Source: Oscillatoriaceae cyanobacterium Prado104
GTDB lineage: Bacteria; Cyanobacteriota; Cyanobacteriia; Cyanobacteriales; Microcoleaceae
Direction: 5' to 3'
Length of the DNA: 64,000 nucleotides
NCBI GenBank assembly: GCA_025454405.1
Contig: JALOON010000029.1
Coordinates: 84,487-148,486, forward strand
Below, one piece after another: positions 35,829-44,549 of this stretch. Numbering within the stretch: position 1 is the first letter of the stretch; every line of letters begins with the position of its first letter. The notes beneath the pieces are model-generated. The model saw only the letters and a list, made by a program, of their open reading frames with translations. It was not told the origin of the DNA and did no database searches. The translations under genes and the position numbers were made by a program.

Positions 35829-36015
35829 GTAGAAGGTGGTAGGTGGTATCTGACCTCGCCTTCAGCATTGGTCAGAGGACTGCCGTCAACTCACGCGCAA
35901 TTCATAAGGCAGCGCGTTGGGCGGGTTCCCCGACTTGTAGCGACTGCCGTCTCAACACCTCCCTTTCGGGTAGGTTTGAGGCTTCTTGCTGTTCAAGCTA
36001 AAACCTACGCCCAGA

Positions 36016-36627
36016 TCAAGAATCCTTCGATCGCACTTGTTCAAATTCTTCAGAATCATCGGAAAAATTAGAGTCTTCGCTACTCTTAGTTCGCCCCGAT
36101 TCACCATTATTCGTAGCAGCGCCGTATCCCTGCAAATCCCCAGGCAAAGCCGCATCGTAACCCCGATAATAACCTTCATCCAAACTCGAATCTTCGATCG
36201 AAATCGCCCCTCTCTGACTCGGCGACAATCTATCGCCCCCTCTCCCCCTGCCAGAAATCGACGGTTTTCGAGTAAAACTTTTCCAAGCAGCCCTAATCCC
36301 AGTCATCACGCTGCGAGTCGTCACCTGCACGTTTTGCGCCTGTTGCTTCGCGCTACCAATACTTCGATCGACCTGTTTCACCACCTTGCCCGCACTTTGC
36401 ACCCCCTCGCTGACATCATCCGTCAACTCGCTAATTTCCAGCCCCGTCAGCCGAATCGCCTCCAAAGTTGGCGGAAATTCCCGAGACAGCGTGTCGGCCA
36501 ACTTTTCCACGCTGCGGGCCGCCCGCGCCATAGCTTGCACCGCAGGTATCAAAGTCACTAACACAGCAGTCAGGCTAACTGCTACTAGCAAAATCGAAAA
36601 TCCTAGCCAAAATAGGGGGTCACTCAC
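36016..36627 (-). CDS. DUF948-type membrane protein
   Basis: The 203-residue protein has an N-terminal membrane helix (LFWLGFSILLVAVSLTAVLVTLIP). A long helical/coiled segment follows (AARSVEKLADTLSREFPPTL, DVSEGVQSAGKVV), then a low-complexity acidic tail. This is the DUF948 layout, possibly a membrane-anchored structural protein. It lies 37 bp downstream of the YtxH-like gene in the same orientation. Confidence 0.75.
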   Translation of the reverse strand: MSDPLFWLGFSILLVAVSLTAVLVTLIPAVQAMARAARSVEKLADTLSREFPPTLEAIRLTGLEISELTDDVSEGVQSAGKVVKQVDRSIGSAKQQAQNVQVTTRSVMTGIRAAWKSFTRKPSISGRGRGGDRLSPSQRGAISIEDSSLDEGYYRGYDAALPGDLQGYGAATNNGESGRTKSSEDSNFSDDSEEFEQVRSKDS

Positions 36628-36664
36628 AAGAATTTGGGATTTAAAGTGCGGAATTTCAGGCAGT

Positions 36665-37006
36665 TTAGCGGGCTGAAGGGCGCGGCGGGGGACTGACTTC
36701 AGGTTCAGTTTCCGACAGTATTTGACGTTCCCGCTGAGTCGCTTCCAAGCCCGCCGCGATCGCCTCCTTCAGTCTAATCAAAGTTTCGTCCCAATTTCGC
36801 AGTGCCGATTCAGAAAGTCGATCGGCCTGCAACTGCACGCTAGTCGATAAATCCTCCGCCAACTCCGGCAATGCCTCGGCCGATTTTTTCAATATCTGTC
36901 GCGTTTCCTTGCCCGTTCGCGGTGCTAACAGCAAGCCTGTCACCGCCCCGATGGCAGAACCTACTAACAAACCGCCAATAAATAATCCAGAACGTTTATT
37001 TGACAT
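36665..37006 (-). CDS. YtxH-domain small membrane protein
   Basis: The 113 residues begin SNKRSGLFIGGLLVGSAIGA, a glycine-rich membrane helix followed by a basic helix (APRTGKETRQILKKS), which is the YtxH signature. YtxH proteins are general-stress-associated in Bacillus. The exact role here is unknown. It forms a cluster with the DUF948 gene downstream and a third small membrane gene upstream. Confidence 0.8.
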   Translation of the reverse strand: MSNKRSGLFIGGLLVGSAIGAVTGLLLAPRTGKETRQILKKSAEALPELAEDLSTSVQLQADRLSESALRNWDETLIRLKEAIAAGLEATQRERQILSETEPEVSPPPRPSAR

Positions 37007-37142
37007 TTTTATAACTTATCTCCCTACACCAATTTTAGGCGTGTTTGGTGGATAGCAGCGACTTCAATAGGTAGGGTAGCCCCGATCCTTTGAGCTTTGC
37101 AATTAATTTTCAATTATAAAATCTAAAATCTAAAATCTAAAA

Positions 37143-37442
37143 TTAAGGTCGATCGCGCCGCAGCCACAGTCGCCTTCCCCAACCCAGCAATCCCAAAAGT
37201 TGCTGAACTTGTTCCAATTGCTGTGCTAATTGTCGGTATTTCCCCCGCAATTGGCGCGCACCTTGCTGCCTTTGACCAAAAAAAGCGGGTGATTGACTCA
37301 GTACGTAACTGCAACAGCGATCGAGCGCCGCAATCCTCTTTTCAAACAGTACGATCTCCCGCCTGAATTGCCGCATTTTCACAGCTATATAAAAACAAAC
37401 CAGAGATATAAGTAAATTTATAATTATAACAGCAGTCAACAT
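37143..37442 (-). CDS. Small membrane protein with coiled-coil, unknown
   Basis: The 99 residues start with a membrane helix (LTAVIIINLLISLVCFYIAV) followed by basic amphipathic helices rich in Gln and Arg (RGKYRQLAQQLEQVQQLLGL). I do not know the family, but it looks conserved in style with the two genes downstream, being a short N-terminal anchor plus cytosolic helices. It was probably recruited in the same cluster. Confidence 0.65.
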   Translation of the reverse strand: MLTAVIIINLLISLVCFYIAVKMRQFRREIVLFEKRIAALDRCCSYVLSQSPAFFGQRQQGARQLRGKYRQLAQQLEQVQQLLGLLGWGRRLWLRRDRP

Positions 37443-37452
37443 TTTGTAATTT

Positions 37453-37500
37453 GAAGGAAGAAGGAAGAAGGAAGACGGAAGAAGGAAGAAGGAAGAGGGA
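37453..37500. repeat. GGAAGAA heptamer array
   Basis: About six units, one changed to GGAAGAC, lie just upstream of the small membrane gene. It is the same repeat as at 27707-27762 and in the queG tail. It is followed by ACACCTAACACCTAACACC-type direct repeats (about 37585-37628). Confidence 0.75.
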
Positions 37501-37637
37501 AGCAGTAGGTATTGAATATAAATAAGGTGGAAAAGTGGTAGATGTTTGGTGGGGGGTAACAGGGACTTGTGCCTGAAACCTCACACCTAACATCTCACAC
37601 CTAACACCTAACACCTAATACCTAACACCCGATCGAA

Positions 37638-38321
37638 CTAAACCTGAGACATCGCAGGCAAACAAACTTTTGTACCGCCCAAACCGCAATAACCGTTCGG
37701 GTTTTTAGCGAGGTACTGCTGGTGATAGCTTTCTGCGTAATAAAACTCAGGAGCATCCAGAATTTCCGTCGTAATCTTGCCATAACCTGCAGCCGTCAGA
37801 GCCTGCTGGTAAGCATCGCGCGAAGTTTCAGCTAGCTGCTTTTGACTGTCTGAATAGGTGTAAATGCCCGATCGATACTGAGTTCCCGTATCATTTCCCT
37901 GGCGCATTCCTTGAGTGGGATTGTGACTTTCCCAAAAAACTTTTAGGAGAGTTTCATAACTAACTTTTGTCGGATCGAACACAACCAAAACTACTTCATT
38001 GTGTCCCGTCATCCCAGTGCAAACTTCTTTGTAAGTAGGATTTGGAGTAATCCCCGCAGCGTAGCCAACAGCCGTCGAAAAAACTCCCTCTTGCTGCCAG
38101 AATTTGCGTTCGGCTCCCCAAAAACAGCCCAAACCAAACATGGCAGTTTCCATGCCCTTCGGAAACGGAGGTTTGAGCGGATTGCCGTTAACAAAGTGAT
38201 TTGCCGGTACCGGCATGGACTCTGCCCGTCCCGGTAATGCCTCTTCGGGAGAGGGCAGGCTCGACTTTTTGCCAAATCCAAATAGCACCATAGGTTTCTC
38301 GCGGCGATCTTTGATAAACAT
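37638..38321 (-). CDS. msrA: Peptide methionine-S-sulfoxide reductase MsrA
   Basis: MsrA repairs oxidised methionine. The catalytic Cys is in [13 protein letters not shown], and [37 protein letters not shown] (shortened here to [11 protein letters not shown]) and the C-terminal [12 protein letters not shown], with resolving cysteines, complete the enzyme. It has 227 residues. About 50 residues precede the domain. An alternative start at ATG 38291 would shorten the N-terminus by ten residues. The 38321 start has AGGT nearby. Confidence 0.95.
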   Translation of the reverse strand: MFIKDRREKPMVLFGFGKKSSLPSPEEALPGRAESMPVPANHFVNGNPLKPPFPKGMETAMFGLGCFWGAERKFWQQEGVFSTAVGYAAGITPNPTYKEVCTGMTGHNEVVLVVFDPTKVSYETLLKVFWESHNPTQGMRQGNDTGTQYRSGIYTYSDSQKQLAETSRDAYQQALTAAGYGKITTEILDAPEFYYAESYHQQYLAKNPNGYCGLGGTKVCLPAMSQV

Positions 38322-38698
38322 CTTTACCTAACTTAATAATAGCAGGTGGACAGTTACTATAGCGGCTCTTTTGCAGGTAGCAGGACTTACGTCACAAGTG
38401 GCTCGACACGCTACCTATAGCCGTGATGCTTGCAGTGTGCGCTCATACTTCTTATAGAGTACGGGCATCTCAGATGGGTAGAAGGCAGAAGGTCGATCGC
38501 GTGACAGTTTTGCGATCGGCGCGATCGCTCTTAATTTGGTGTCCGATCGCATTTTTTAGTGCGATGCGTCACCTAAAAGTATATTACAAATCACCTTTTA
38601 TTAACCTCTAAATCACGCGGATTTCCGAAAAATTATCCGATTCTTCAATATATAGGCTTGTAGTTTTTATTCAGAACCAGTAATTAGGAGGGTTAAAA
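38322..38698. other. 377-bp spacer between msrA and the 45-codon gene
   Basis: It contains CAGGACTTACGTCAC and several HIP1-like GATCG sites. No gene, RNA or strong hairpin is recognised except ACTATAGC/GCTACCTATAGC similarities near 38356 and 38410. Its 3' end supplies the ribosome binding site TTAGGAGGG for the next small gene. Confidence 0.4.
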
Positions 38699-38836
38699 AT
38701 GGCTAGCGGAGTTGACAATAAAGCTTTAAAATCGAACCCGTTTGTGACTTACCGCGACCCGCTGACGGGCAAGTGGATTGTCGTGCATCAGTATTTGCAG
38801 CAATCTTTGCAAAGCGCTGGGCCGATCGCGGCTTGA
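38699..38836 (+). CDS. Small conserved-looking protein of 45 residues
   Basis: The ATG at 38699 has an excellent ribosome binding site, TTAGGAGGG, seven bases upstream. The product reads MASGVDNKALKSNPFVTY, then RDPLTGKWIVVHQYLQQSLQ, and ends at a TGA. The sequence is compact, with good codon use and a GATCG site near the end. It is likely a real small cyanobacterial protein of unknown role. Confidence 0.7.
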   Translation: MASGVDNKALKSNPFVTYRDPLTGKWIVVHQYLQQSLQSAGPIAA

Positions 38837-38877
38837 GTAACACCCAAAGGAGTAGTTGACAGTTGACAGTTAAGAAA

Positions 38878-39085
38878 AGTTTTGAGTTTTGAGTTTCTCG
38901 GGAGTTTTGAGTTTTGAGTTTCTCGGGAGTTTTGAGTTTTGAGTTTCTCGGGAGTTTTGAGTTTTGAGTTTCTCGGGAGTTTTGAGTTTTGAGTTTTGAG
39001 TTTTGAATTGAAGAAAAGTTGTGAGTTGTTCGGGAGTTGTGAATTTTGAGTTGTGAGTGGTGAGTTTTGAATTAATAAATGTCTT
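38878..39085. repeat. Tandem array of GAGTTTTGAGTTTTGAGTTTC TCGGG units
   Basis: Four copies of a 25-26 bp unit (AGTTTTGAGTTTTGAGTTTC plus TCGGG) are followed by degenerate continuations, then by AACTCAAAACTCCCGA on the opposite strand near 39090. The complement of the same unit is at 42020-42112. Confidence 0.8.
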
Positions 39086-39176
39086 TAACTCAAAACTCCC
39101 GATAGATTATCAATTAGCAATTACGGATCTAAAATCTAGTTCAGTTATTCATGAAACATCTAAAATCTAAAATCTC

Positions 39177-39614
39177 TTAGTGGCTGTGTCCGTAAGCTCC
39201 CATTTCTGGATGAAACGGTGCTGTTTCTTCTGTTACTGCCAATCCCATTTTTTCGAGCATCGCTTGCAAAACAGAGTCAGGAGCAAGCCTTAAATAACTA
39301 TCGCTAACCTCTAAATATACGTGGCGGTTTCCTAAATGGTAAGCCGCCCGCAACAGCAACAGGGGAGTTGCAGCCCGTACCGTCATCACCAGTTCGGGTT
39401 TTGCAGTTACCCGCACCAAACAGCTACCGTCTTCTGACTGCAATAAATCCCGATCTCGCAGTACCGTACCTCTAGGCAAAAGCAACTGCAATGTTTCCCC
39501 GCTATCCGTCTCAAATCGGTGGCGGCTGCGCGCGCGATCGGCCGCTGTCAAGGCTAAGGTAAAGCTCACAACTGCATCGGGATTTGCAGGCAACTGTTTT
39601 GTAAAAGTTAGCAT
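39177..39614 (-). CDS. ureE: Urease accessory protein UreE
   Basis: This 145-residue nickel chaperone has RHRFETDSGETLQLLLPRGT in the N-terminal domain. LLRAAYHLGNRHVYLEVSD holds the conserved GNRHV motif with the nickel-binding His, and the tail GAYGHSH gives extra metal ligands. It supplies nickel to the UreDFG complex. Here it stands alone, far from ureD-A-B-C, between repeat-rich spacers. Confidence 0.92.
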   Translation of the reverse strand: MLTFTKQLPANPDAVVSFTLALTAADRARSRHRFETDSGETLQLLLPRGTVLRDRDLLQSEDGSCLVRVTAKPELVMTVRAATPLLLLRAAYHLGNRHVYLEVSDSYLRLAPDSVLQAMLEKMGLAVTEETAPFHPEMGAYGHSH

Positions 39615-39674
39615 TTCGATTTGGCATTCCTCACCGACAGGTCGAAAGAAAAAGGCATGAGGCAGAATTAAATA

Positions 39675-39777
39675 TATAGCGATCGCAAATGATTTGTAAA
39701 TCTCTTACTCCCAGACCTTAATAAGGGGAGGGCTGGGGTGGGGTCAAACAATTTACGAATGATTGGCGATCGCTATA
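39675..39777. mobile_element. 103-bp MITE-like element, copy 2
   Basis: The ends are TATAGCGATCGCAAATGATT and the complement of GAATGATTGGCGATCGCTATA. The core CCAGACCTTAATAAGGGGAG forms a hairpin. It shares its terminal TATA (39774-39777) with copy 3. Confidence 0.8.
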
Positions 39778-39876
39778 GCAATCGCCAATCATTCGTAAAT
39801 TTCTTACTCCCTCGCCCTTAGTAAGGGGAGAGTTGGGGTGGGATAAAAACTTTACAAATGATTTAGGACTGCTATA
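39774..39876. mobile_element. 103-bp MITE-like element, copy 3
   Basis: The ends are TATAGCAATCGCCAATCATT and the complement of AAATGATTTAGGACTGCTATA. The core is CCCTCGCCCTTAGTAAGGGG. All three copies measure exactly 103 bp from TATA to TATA. Copies 2 and 3 abut and share the boundary, which fits insertion of one at the TA end of the other. Confidence 0.8.
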
Positions 39877-39986
39877 GATGGAAAATTCAACTTGAAAATT
39901 CAACATCTAATTTCCGCAAAATTTTCCTGTTCCTTCTTCTCTCGCACCCCTTCCTTCGCTCCGAACATCTTTTTTCATTTTGACTG

Positions 39987-40438
39987 TTAATTACCCGCTT
40001 GTTGCTGGCGCAGTAACTCGGCTTGAATGCGCTGTTTGACAGCCGGATTAGCTTGTTGCAGCAACGTAAGTTGGTTGAAGCGAGCAACTGTCAAGCCATT
40101 GCTTTCTATAATTTTTTTAGCTTGCTGGCAATAATTTACTGCAATGCCGCGGACATTTCCCGAAAGCCTGTTAATTTCTCTAGTTTCGTTGCACACTACC
40201 CTCGGCACCGAGCCGCCAACTATGCCTTTAATTTCGTTATAAAGTTGGTAATTTCCTCGTTTGTAGGCTCTTGAGCTTGAGCTCGGGCGGCAGCACCAAA
40301 TACGGGGACTGGAGAGTTGGCGTACCAACCGGGGGCCCACCCGCTAGCTAAAGCTGCCGTCGAAAGGATGCCGGCGAGCAAGGATTGTCGCAAGATGCGG
40401 TTGAAGCGCAATTGAGAGGTTTTGAGTACAGTGTTCAT
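39987..40438 (-). pseudogene. DUF4168 gene disrupted by a deletion/frameshift
   Basis: The N-terminal part starts at ATG 40438 with a signal peptide-like region (SLLAGILSTAALASGWAPGW) and reaches AQAQEPTNEEIT. The frame then runs into a stop after FITKLKA. The C-terminal part continues in another frame from QLYNEIKGIVGG through VCNETREINRLSGNVRGIAV to the end at 39987. In intact DUF4168 proteins, about a dozen residues lie between NEEVTNYA and YNEIKG. They are missing here, and the frame shifts at the junction (about 40235-40245). The product is probably non-functional. Confidence 0.75.
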
Positions 40439-40986
40439 GGTCGTCGGTGGTTGTTTGCGTGTAAATAAAAATTGCACGGTGCGCGAAGGCTCAATCTTTG
40501 AGAATAATTAAGTGGCGAGAAAGTTCCTGCCGGGGAGAAATGTTTAATTCAAGCAGGCAGATTTGGGAGTTGCGATCGAACTTAAATTTTCACAAAATGC
40601 GCAATTTCAACAGGTGATGAATCTGCCTGGATGCGGCGCATTTTTGGTAAGGGCGATCGGCCTGCTGCAGCGCGACTTTTCTCCTCTGCCGATCGATTGA
40701 GCGTCGGCTGCATCTGGCTCCCCACAATTGCCACAAGTGTCTTGACGTTAGGGAACAAGCATCTTGACCCTTGGCCCCTGTGACAAGTTATGGTCAATCG
40801 AGCAGTTATTAATTTTAATTCCAGTCTTTTGTCAATCTTAACATATTTTGAAAGTAAAGAAAACCCAAAATTTAAGCGCTGGTTTTCATTAGCGCCAATT
40901 CCCAAATTGCCCGTACAATAAATTTTTCATGTCAAATATTAAATAAATCTAAACCCCCTTGACAGCAAGCCCGATCGTCCTTCCGA
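40439..40986. other. 548-bp spacer upstream of the DUF4168 pseudogene and the EcsC-like gene
   Basis: No gene or strong structure is recognised. GTGTCTTGACGTTAGGGAAC and GCATCTTGACCCTTGG near 40737-40775 are loosely repeated. The 107-codon open frame on the minus strand looks random. Confidence 0.35.
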
Positions 40987-41811
40987 TTACTGTTCGCTTG
41001 CTTTTCCAACTTCCCCGGCAGCAGGGCTCGCAGTCGCAGAATTTATCTTAGCTTCATAAAATTGGCAAGCAGCATAACCGACAGCATAAAACATCGCAGC
41101 ATTCGTACTCGCGCCGATCGCCATTCCCGCCAGGGGTACATTTCGCAACAAGCCAAAACCCACCTTTAAAACTTCCAAAGTTCCCGCAGACAAGCCAAAA
41201 ACGGTCAAAACTTCCGATCGGCGGGCGGGCGCGCGCAAATCCATGCCGTAGGCAGCCGCCACCTGGTACACCATTTGAGCCTGCAATTGAGTCGTTGCCA
41301 CCAAATCCACCGCCAGCAGCGCCAACGCCACCCCCGGTACAACGCTAGTTGCCAAACCGATTCCTCCCGCATAAATAGCTTTGTCTGCCACAATCCGGCG
41401 GGCGATTTCAGCCTGCGTTTCAGTTGGATACTCTTGCTGCAGCTTTTTCACAGCAGCTTCGGCGCTGGCGACATCCAGCTCACCGATTAATATCAACAGC
41501 CCTTCGGCGCGAAACAACTTCAGGAATTGTCGCAACACGGGATTTTGCGCCACCGCTTCGAGCACTTTTCCTGTTTCCTCAGCGCCGCTGTCGAAAGACT
41601 CTCTCGCTTGTTTGGTTGCCGCCCCGGCTGCTTCCCCCGCACTCGCGGCGGCGGCTGCACCGATTTGCGCCCCCGCAGTGCCGATCGCGCCCAGAGCGAT
41701 CGCGGCCGTTTCTGCTACAGCTTGACCGGTTTTCACCGCAGTCTCAACAGCTTCGCAAAACGAATTCTCAGATTTAATTTCTTCTGGCGGTTGCTGCTGT
41801 TTGTCGGTCAT
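40987..41811 (-). CDS. EcsC-family-like protein
   Basis: The 274-residue protein has an Ala/Gly-rich N-terminal half (TGQAVAETAAIALGAIGTAG). The C-terminal half, from ARRIVADKAIYAGGIGLATS through VVPGVALALLAVDLVATT and LQAQMVYQVAAAYGMDL, resembles the EcsC/DUF697-like helical region. It may be membrane-associated. The function of EcsC is not established. The start ATG has no strong ribosome binding site. Transcription is probably monocistronic. Confidence 0.65.
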   Translation of the reverse strand: MTDKQQQPPEEIKSENSFCEAVETAVKTGQAVAETAAIALGAIGTAGAQIGAAAAASAGEAAGAATKQARESFDSGAEETGKVLEAVAQNPVLRQFLKLFRAEGLLILIGELDVASAEAAVKKLQQEYPTETQAEIARRIVADKAIYAGGIGLATSVVPGVALALLAVDLVATTQLQAQMVYQVAAAYGMDLRAPARRSEVLTVFGLSAGTLEVLKVGFGLLRNVPLAGMAIGASTNAAMFYAVGYAACQFYEAKINSATASPAAGEVGKASEQ

Positions 41812-42123
41812 TTTTCTAACTTACCCGTATTGCTTGATATTTTTAATTTAGCAACTTTAGCAGAAACGGACCTAAGGCATCGGGCATAGGGCATAAGGTA
41901 GAGAAATTCGGAATAACTATCGAAACTATCGGAGGACAGAGGGAGCTTTGGGGAACTCAAGATTACAATCAGCTAGTGAGAGAGAGCAGTGTATTTGTGA
42001 GGGAAAAAACTGTATAACAGTCAACTGTCAACTCAAAACTCAAAACTCAAAACTCCCGAACAACTGTCAACTCAAAACTCAAAACTCAAAACTCAAAACT
42101 CCCGAACAACTATCAACTTTACT
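41812..42123. repeat. Spacer with CAACTCAAAACTCAAAACTC repeats
   Basis: Two blocks (about 42020-42060 and 42063-42112) consist of CAACT plus three to four CAAAACT units and end in CCCGAACAACT. They are the inverse of the 38878-39085 family. There is no other content. Confidence 0.7.
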
Positions 42124-42549
42124 ATGAAAGCTCAAAAGGAAATTTGGCGCGTTATCTTAGCAGTAGCTCTCTGCATCGTAGGCGCAACACACTTTGCAGT
42201 ACCGACACCATATATCAGAATCGTCCCGCCGCAGCTTCCCAACCCGGAAGCATTAGTTTATATCAGCGGTTTTTTTGAAATTTTGGGCGGTATCGGGCTG
42301 TTAGTTCCTCCCGTAAGTCGCGCTGCGGCTTGGGGGATAATTGCTTTATTTATTGCAGTGTTTCCAGCTAATATCAATCAGGCAGTCAACAGCATTCCTA
42401 TAGAAGGAATTCCGCACCATCCGCTGCTGTATTGGTTCCGCTTGCCTTTTCAGGCGGTGTTAATTGCTTGGGCGTGGATTTATACGCAACCTGACGAAGG
42501 GAAGCCTCGGGCTGCGATCGTGCCCGATCGAGTTGAGAACCCGCAATGA
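42124..42549 (+). CDS. DoxX-like membrane protein
   Basis: The 141 residues hold four membrane helices (VILAVALCIVGATHFA, ALVYISGFFEILGGIGLLVP, AAAWGIIALFIAVFPANI, PFQAVLIAWAWIYT). It has the DoxX pattern GATHF...P and PANINQAVN. The stop overlaps the next start (ATGA at 42546-42549), so the two genes are translationally coupled. The role is unknown. DoxX relatives act in quinol oxidation or membrane redox processes. Confidence 0.82.
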   Translation: MKAQKEIWRVILAVALCIVGATHFAVPTPYIRIVPPQLPNPEALVYISGFFEILGGIGLLVPPVSRAAAWGIIALFIAVFPANINQAVNSIPIEGIPHHPLLYWFRLPFQAVLIAWAWIYTQPDEGKPRAAIVPDRVENPQ

Positions 42550-43031
42550 AGCAGTTTGACTATTCTTTAGATTTTCGGGCGATCGACTTTCGGGAACACC
42601 CGGAACTTTATCGGGTGGGGAAAGGAGAACAGGGAGTGCTGTTGGTGGAACCTTATAAAGGAGAAATCCTGCCTTTTTGGAGGTTTAAAACTCCTGAAAT
42701 TGCCAGGGAATCCAGCAGCAAGATTTACTCGCTGTTTTTGGATTATCTGGAAAAAGAAGATTTTGTAGGAGCGGACATGGCGCGAAAATTCTTGCAGATG
42801 GGCTACACTCGATCGCGCCGCTACGCCAACCATAAAAGTGGCAGAAAATACCGACAAAATCCTCAGAAGTTGGAATCTGTTGAAGAACAAACAGCGACCC
42901 GCAAAGATATTTTGCCGTTAGCAGAAGATCCGGTGAAAGCAGAATCTGCAGCGATTTTTAAAGAGAAGTGGATGCTGGCAAAAACCCATGAGAAATATCT
43001 CAAACTTTTAGCGAAACACCGAAAAATGTAG
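42546..43031 (+). CDS. DUF4385 protein
   Basis: The 161-residue protein begins FDYSLDFRAIDFREHPELYR and has GVLLVEPYKGEILPFWRFKT and DFVGADMARKFLQMGYTRSR, the DUF4385 signature blocks. It is soluble, and its C-terminal third is basic. Its function is unknown. It is coupled to the DoxX gene by a four-base overlap. Confidence 0.88.
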   Translation: MKQFDYSLDFRAIDFREHPELYRVGKGEQGVLLVEPYKGEILPFWRFKTPEIARESSSKIYSLFLDYLEKEDFVGADMARKFLQMGYTRSRRYANHKSGRKYRQNPQKLESVEEQTATRKDILPLAEDPVKAESAAIFKEKWMLAKTHEKYLKLLAKHRKM

Positions 43032-43378
43032 TGTTTTTTAAGCAGATCTGGTGGCAGGGCAGCGAGAGATGCGTCAATATCGCGTACTTCCTGGTAGGTA
43101 GGGCTGGCGCTTTTCTCAGAATCTCACGTTAAGGTATCATACAGAGTACGATTGACTGATTGGTAAATAATTAAATAGTGCGATCGTAATTGGGGGCAAT
43201 AAGGGCGATCGTACTTTACGACAGATTAACGCAACAATCCGATTTCTTTAGTCTTAACTTGCAGTCAGAAACCGGGTTTTTTACTTCAATCCTCCATCTT
43301 CGCCGACAGATTAACGAAAAAACCCGGTTTCTTTGGTTTTAGTGCGCAAGTCCTAGACTAATGACTAATGACTAATGA
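43032..43378. repeat. Spacer with an AGAAACCGGGTTTTTT inverted repeat
   Basis: The arms lie at 43267-43282 and 43317-43332. GACTAATGACTAATGACTAAT direct repeats (written as GACTAAT units) lie at 43357-43382, directly at the prfB stop. No gene is present. Confidence 0.65.
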
Positions 43379-44495
43379 CTAATTACTGCTAACCAACTGA
43401 TTTTCCTGCCGCAAATAAGCTTGAATAAACGGATCTAATTCACCGTTCATTACATCAGCGATCGCAGTTGTTTCCACTCCAGTCCGCAAATCCTTCACCA
43501 TTTGATAGGGGTGAAAAACGTAATTGCGAATTTGGTTTCCCCAAGCAGCTTCCACCATGTCGCCGCGAATTTCAGCAATTTCGGCCGCCCGCTGTTCCGC
43601 AGCAATTACTAACAGCCTCGCCTTGAGTAATGCTAGGGCTTTTTCCTTATTTTGCAACTGACTGCGTTCCTCCGTGCAGCGCACTGCCAAACCGGTAGGA
43701 ATGTGCACGACGCGCACCGCCGTTTCTACCTTGTTCACATTTTGTCCGCCCTTGCCGCCAGCCCGAGAAGTCGTGATTTCCAAATCCTTTTCCGGGATAT
43801 CCAACTGCACGGATTTGTCGAGAATTGGCATAACTTCGACCCCAGCAAAACTGGTTTGGCGCTTGTCGTTAGCGTTGAAAGGCGAAATTCTCACCAAACG
43901 GTGAGTGCCTTTTTCCGATCGCAAATAACCGTAAGCGTAACGGCCGGCAATTTCCAAAGTTGCTGATTTAACGCCCGCTTCTTCTCCTTCAGAAACTTCG
44001 GTTAAATGTACTTTGTAACCTTGACTTTCTCCCCAGCGCGTGTACATCCGCAACAGCATTTCGGCCCAATCTTGAGCGTCTGTTCCGCCGGCACCGGCAT
44101 TAATTGTCAAAACAGCACCGCTTTGGTCGTAAGGGCCAGATAGCAACTGTTCGAGTTCCCAGCGATCGAGATCGCGAGTTAATTGAAACAGGTTGGATGT
44201 TGCCTCTTGAAACAGGGATTCGTCGGCTTCTAGCTCTAGCAATTCTAAGATCGCTTTAGCGTCTTCCAGGCTAGTTTTCCACTGATGGTATTGGTCTAAA
44301 TGAGATTTGAGGTCATTAAGTTCTTGCAGGGTTTCTTGGGCTTTTTCTTGATTGTCCCAAAAAGCCGGTTGAGCGGCAACTTGCTCTAAGTCTTGGATTT
44401 TTGCCGTGAGTGCGGGGATGTCAAAGATAGTCCTGGGTTTTACCCAGTCGATCGGACAATGTTTCGATGTCGCGTTTGATGTCCAGAACTTCCAC
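43379..44495 (-). CDS. prfB: Peptide chain release factor 2 with programmed +1 frameshift
   Basis: RF2 terminates translation at UGA and UAA. The gene starts at GTG 44495 after TAGGAGAACTAACA. Codons 1-24 ([24 protein letters not shown]) end at CTT followed by an in-frame TGA. A +1 slip at CTTTGAC (44426-44420) continues as [12 protein letters not shown] and gives 371 residues in total. The stop-codon tripeptide is SPF, in [17 protein letters not shown]. The peptide-release loop is [16 protein letters not shown], with GGQ intact. The frameshift gives the classic autoregulation in which scarce RF2 raises RF2 synthesis. A diverged paralogue lies upstream. Confidence 0.95.
44420..44426 (-). promoter_or_regulatory. 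prfB: Programmed +1 frameshift site CTTTGAC of prfB
   Basis: On the minus strand the sequence is CAGGACTATCTTTGAC. The zero-frame TGA is skipped when the ribosome slips on CTTT. An AGGA-like internal Shine-Dalgarno sequence sits upstream, as in the bacterial prfB consensus. Confidence 0.92.
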
Positions 44496-44549
44496 TGTTA
44501 GTTCTCCTAGTTGTAGGGTTGCTTGTTTATTTTAGCTGAAATTTTGCTC

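Noticed and set aside
35829..36015. Possible insertion-sequence end after the histidine kinase
   Set aside because: Repeated-looking GACTGCCGTC words are present, but no transposase fragment or clear terminal repeat could be found.
38878..39085. Tandem repeats resembling a CRISPR array
   Set aside because: The units are contiguous or separated by fewer than 10 bases, with no unique spacers and no cas genes. The same holds for 31651-31762 and 56054-56100.
40582..40905. 107-codon minus-strand frame upstream of the DUF4168 pseudogene
   Set aside because: The composition looks random and there is no start signal.
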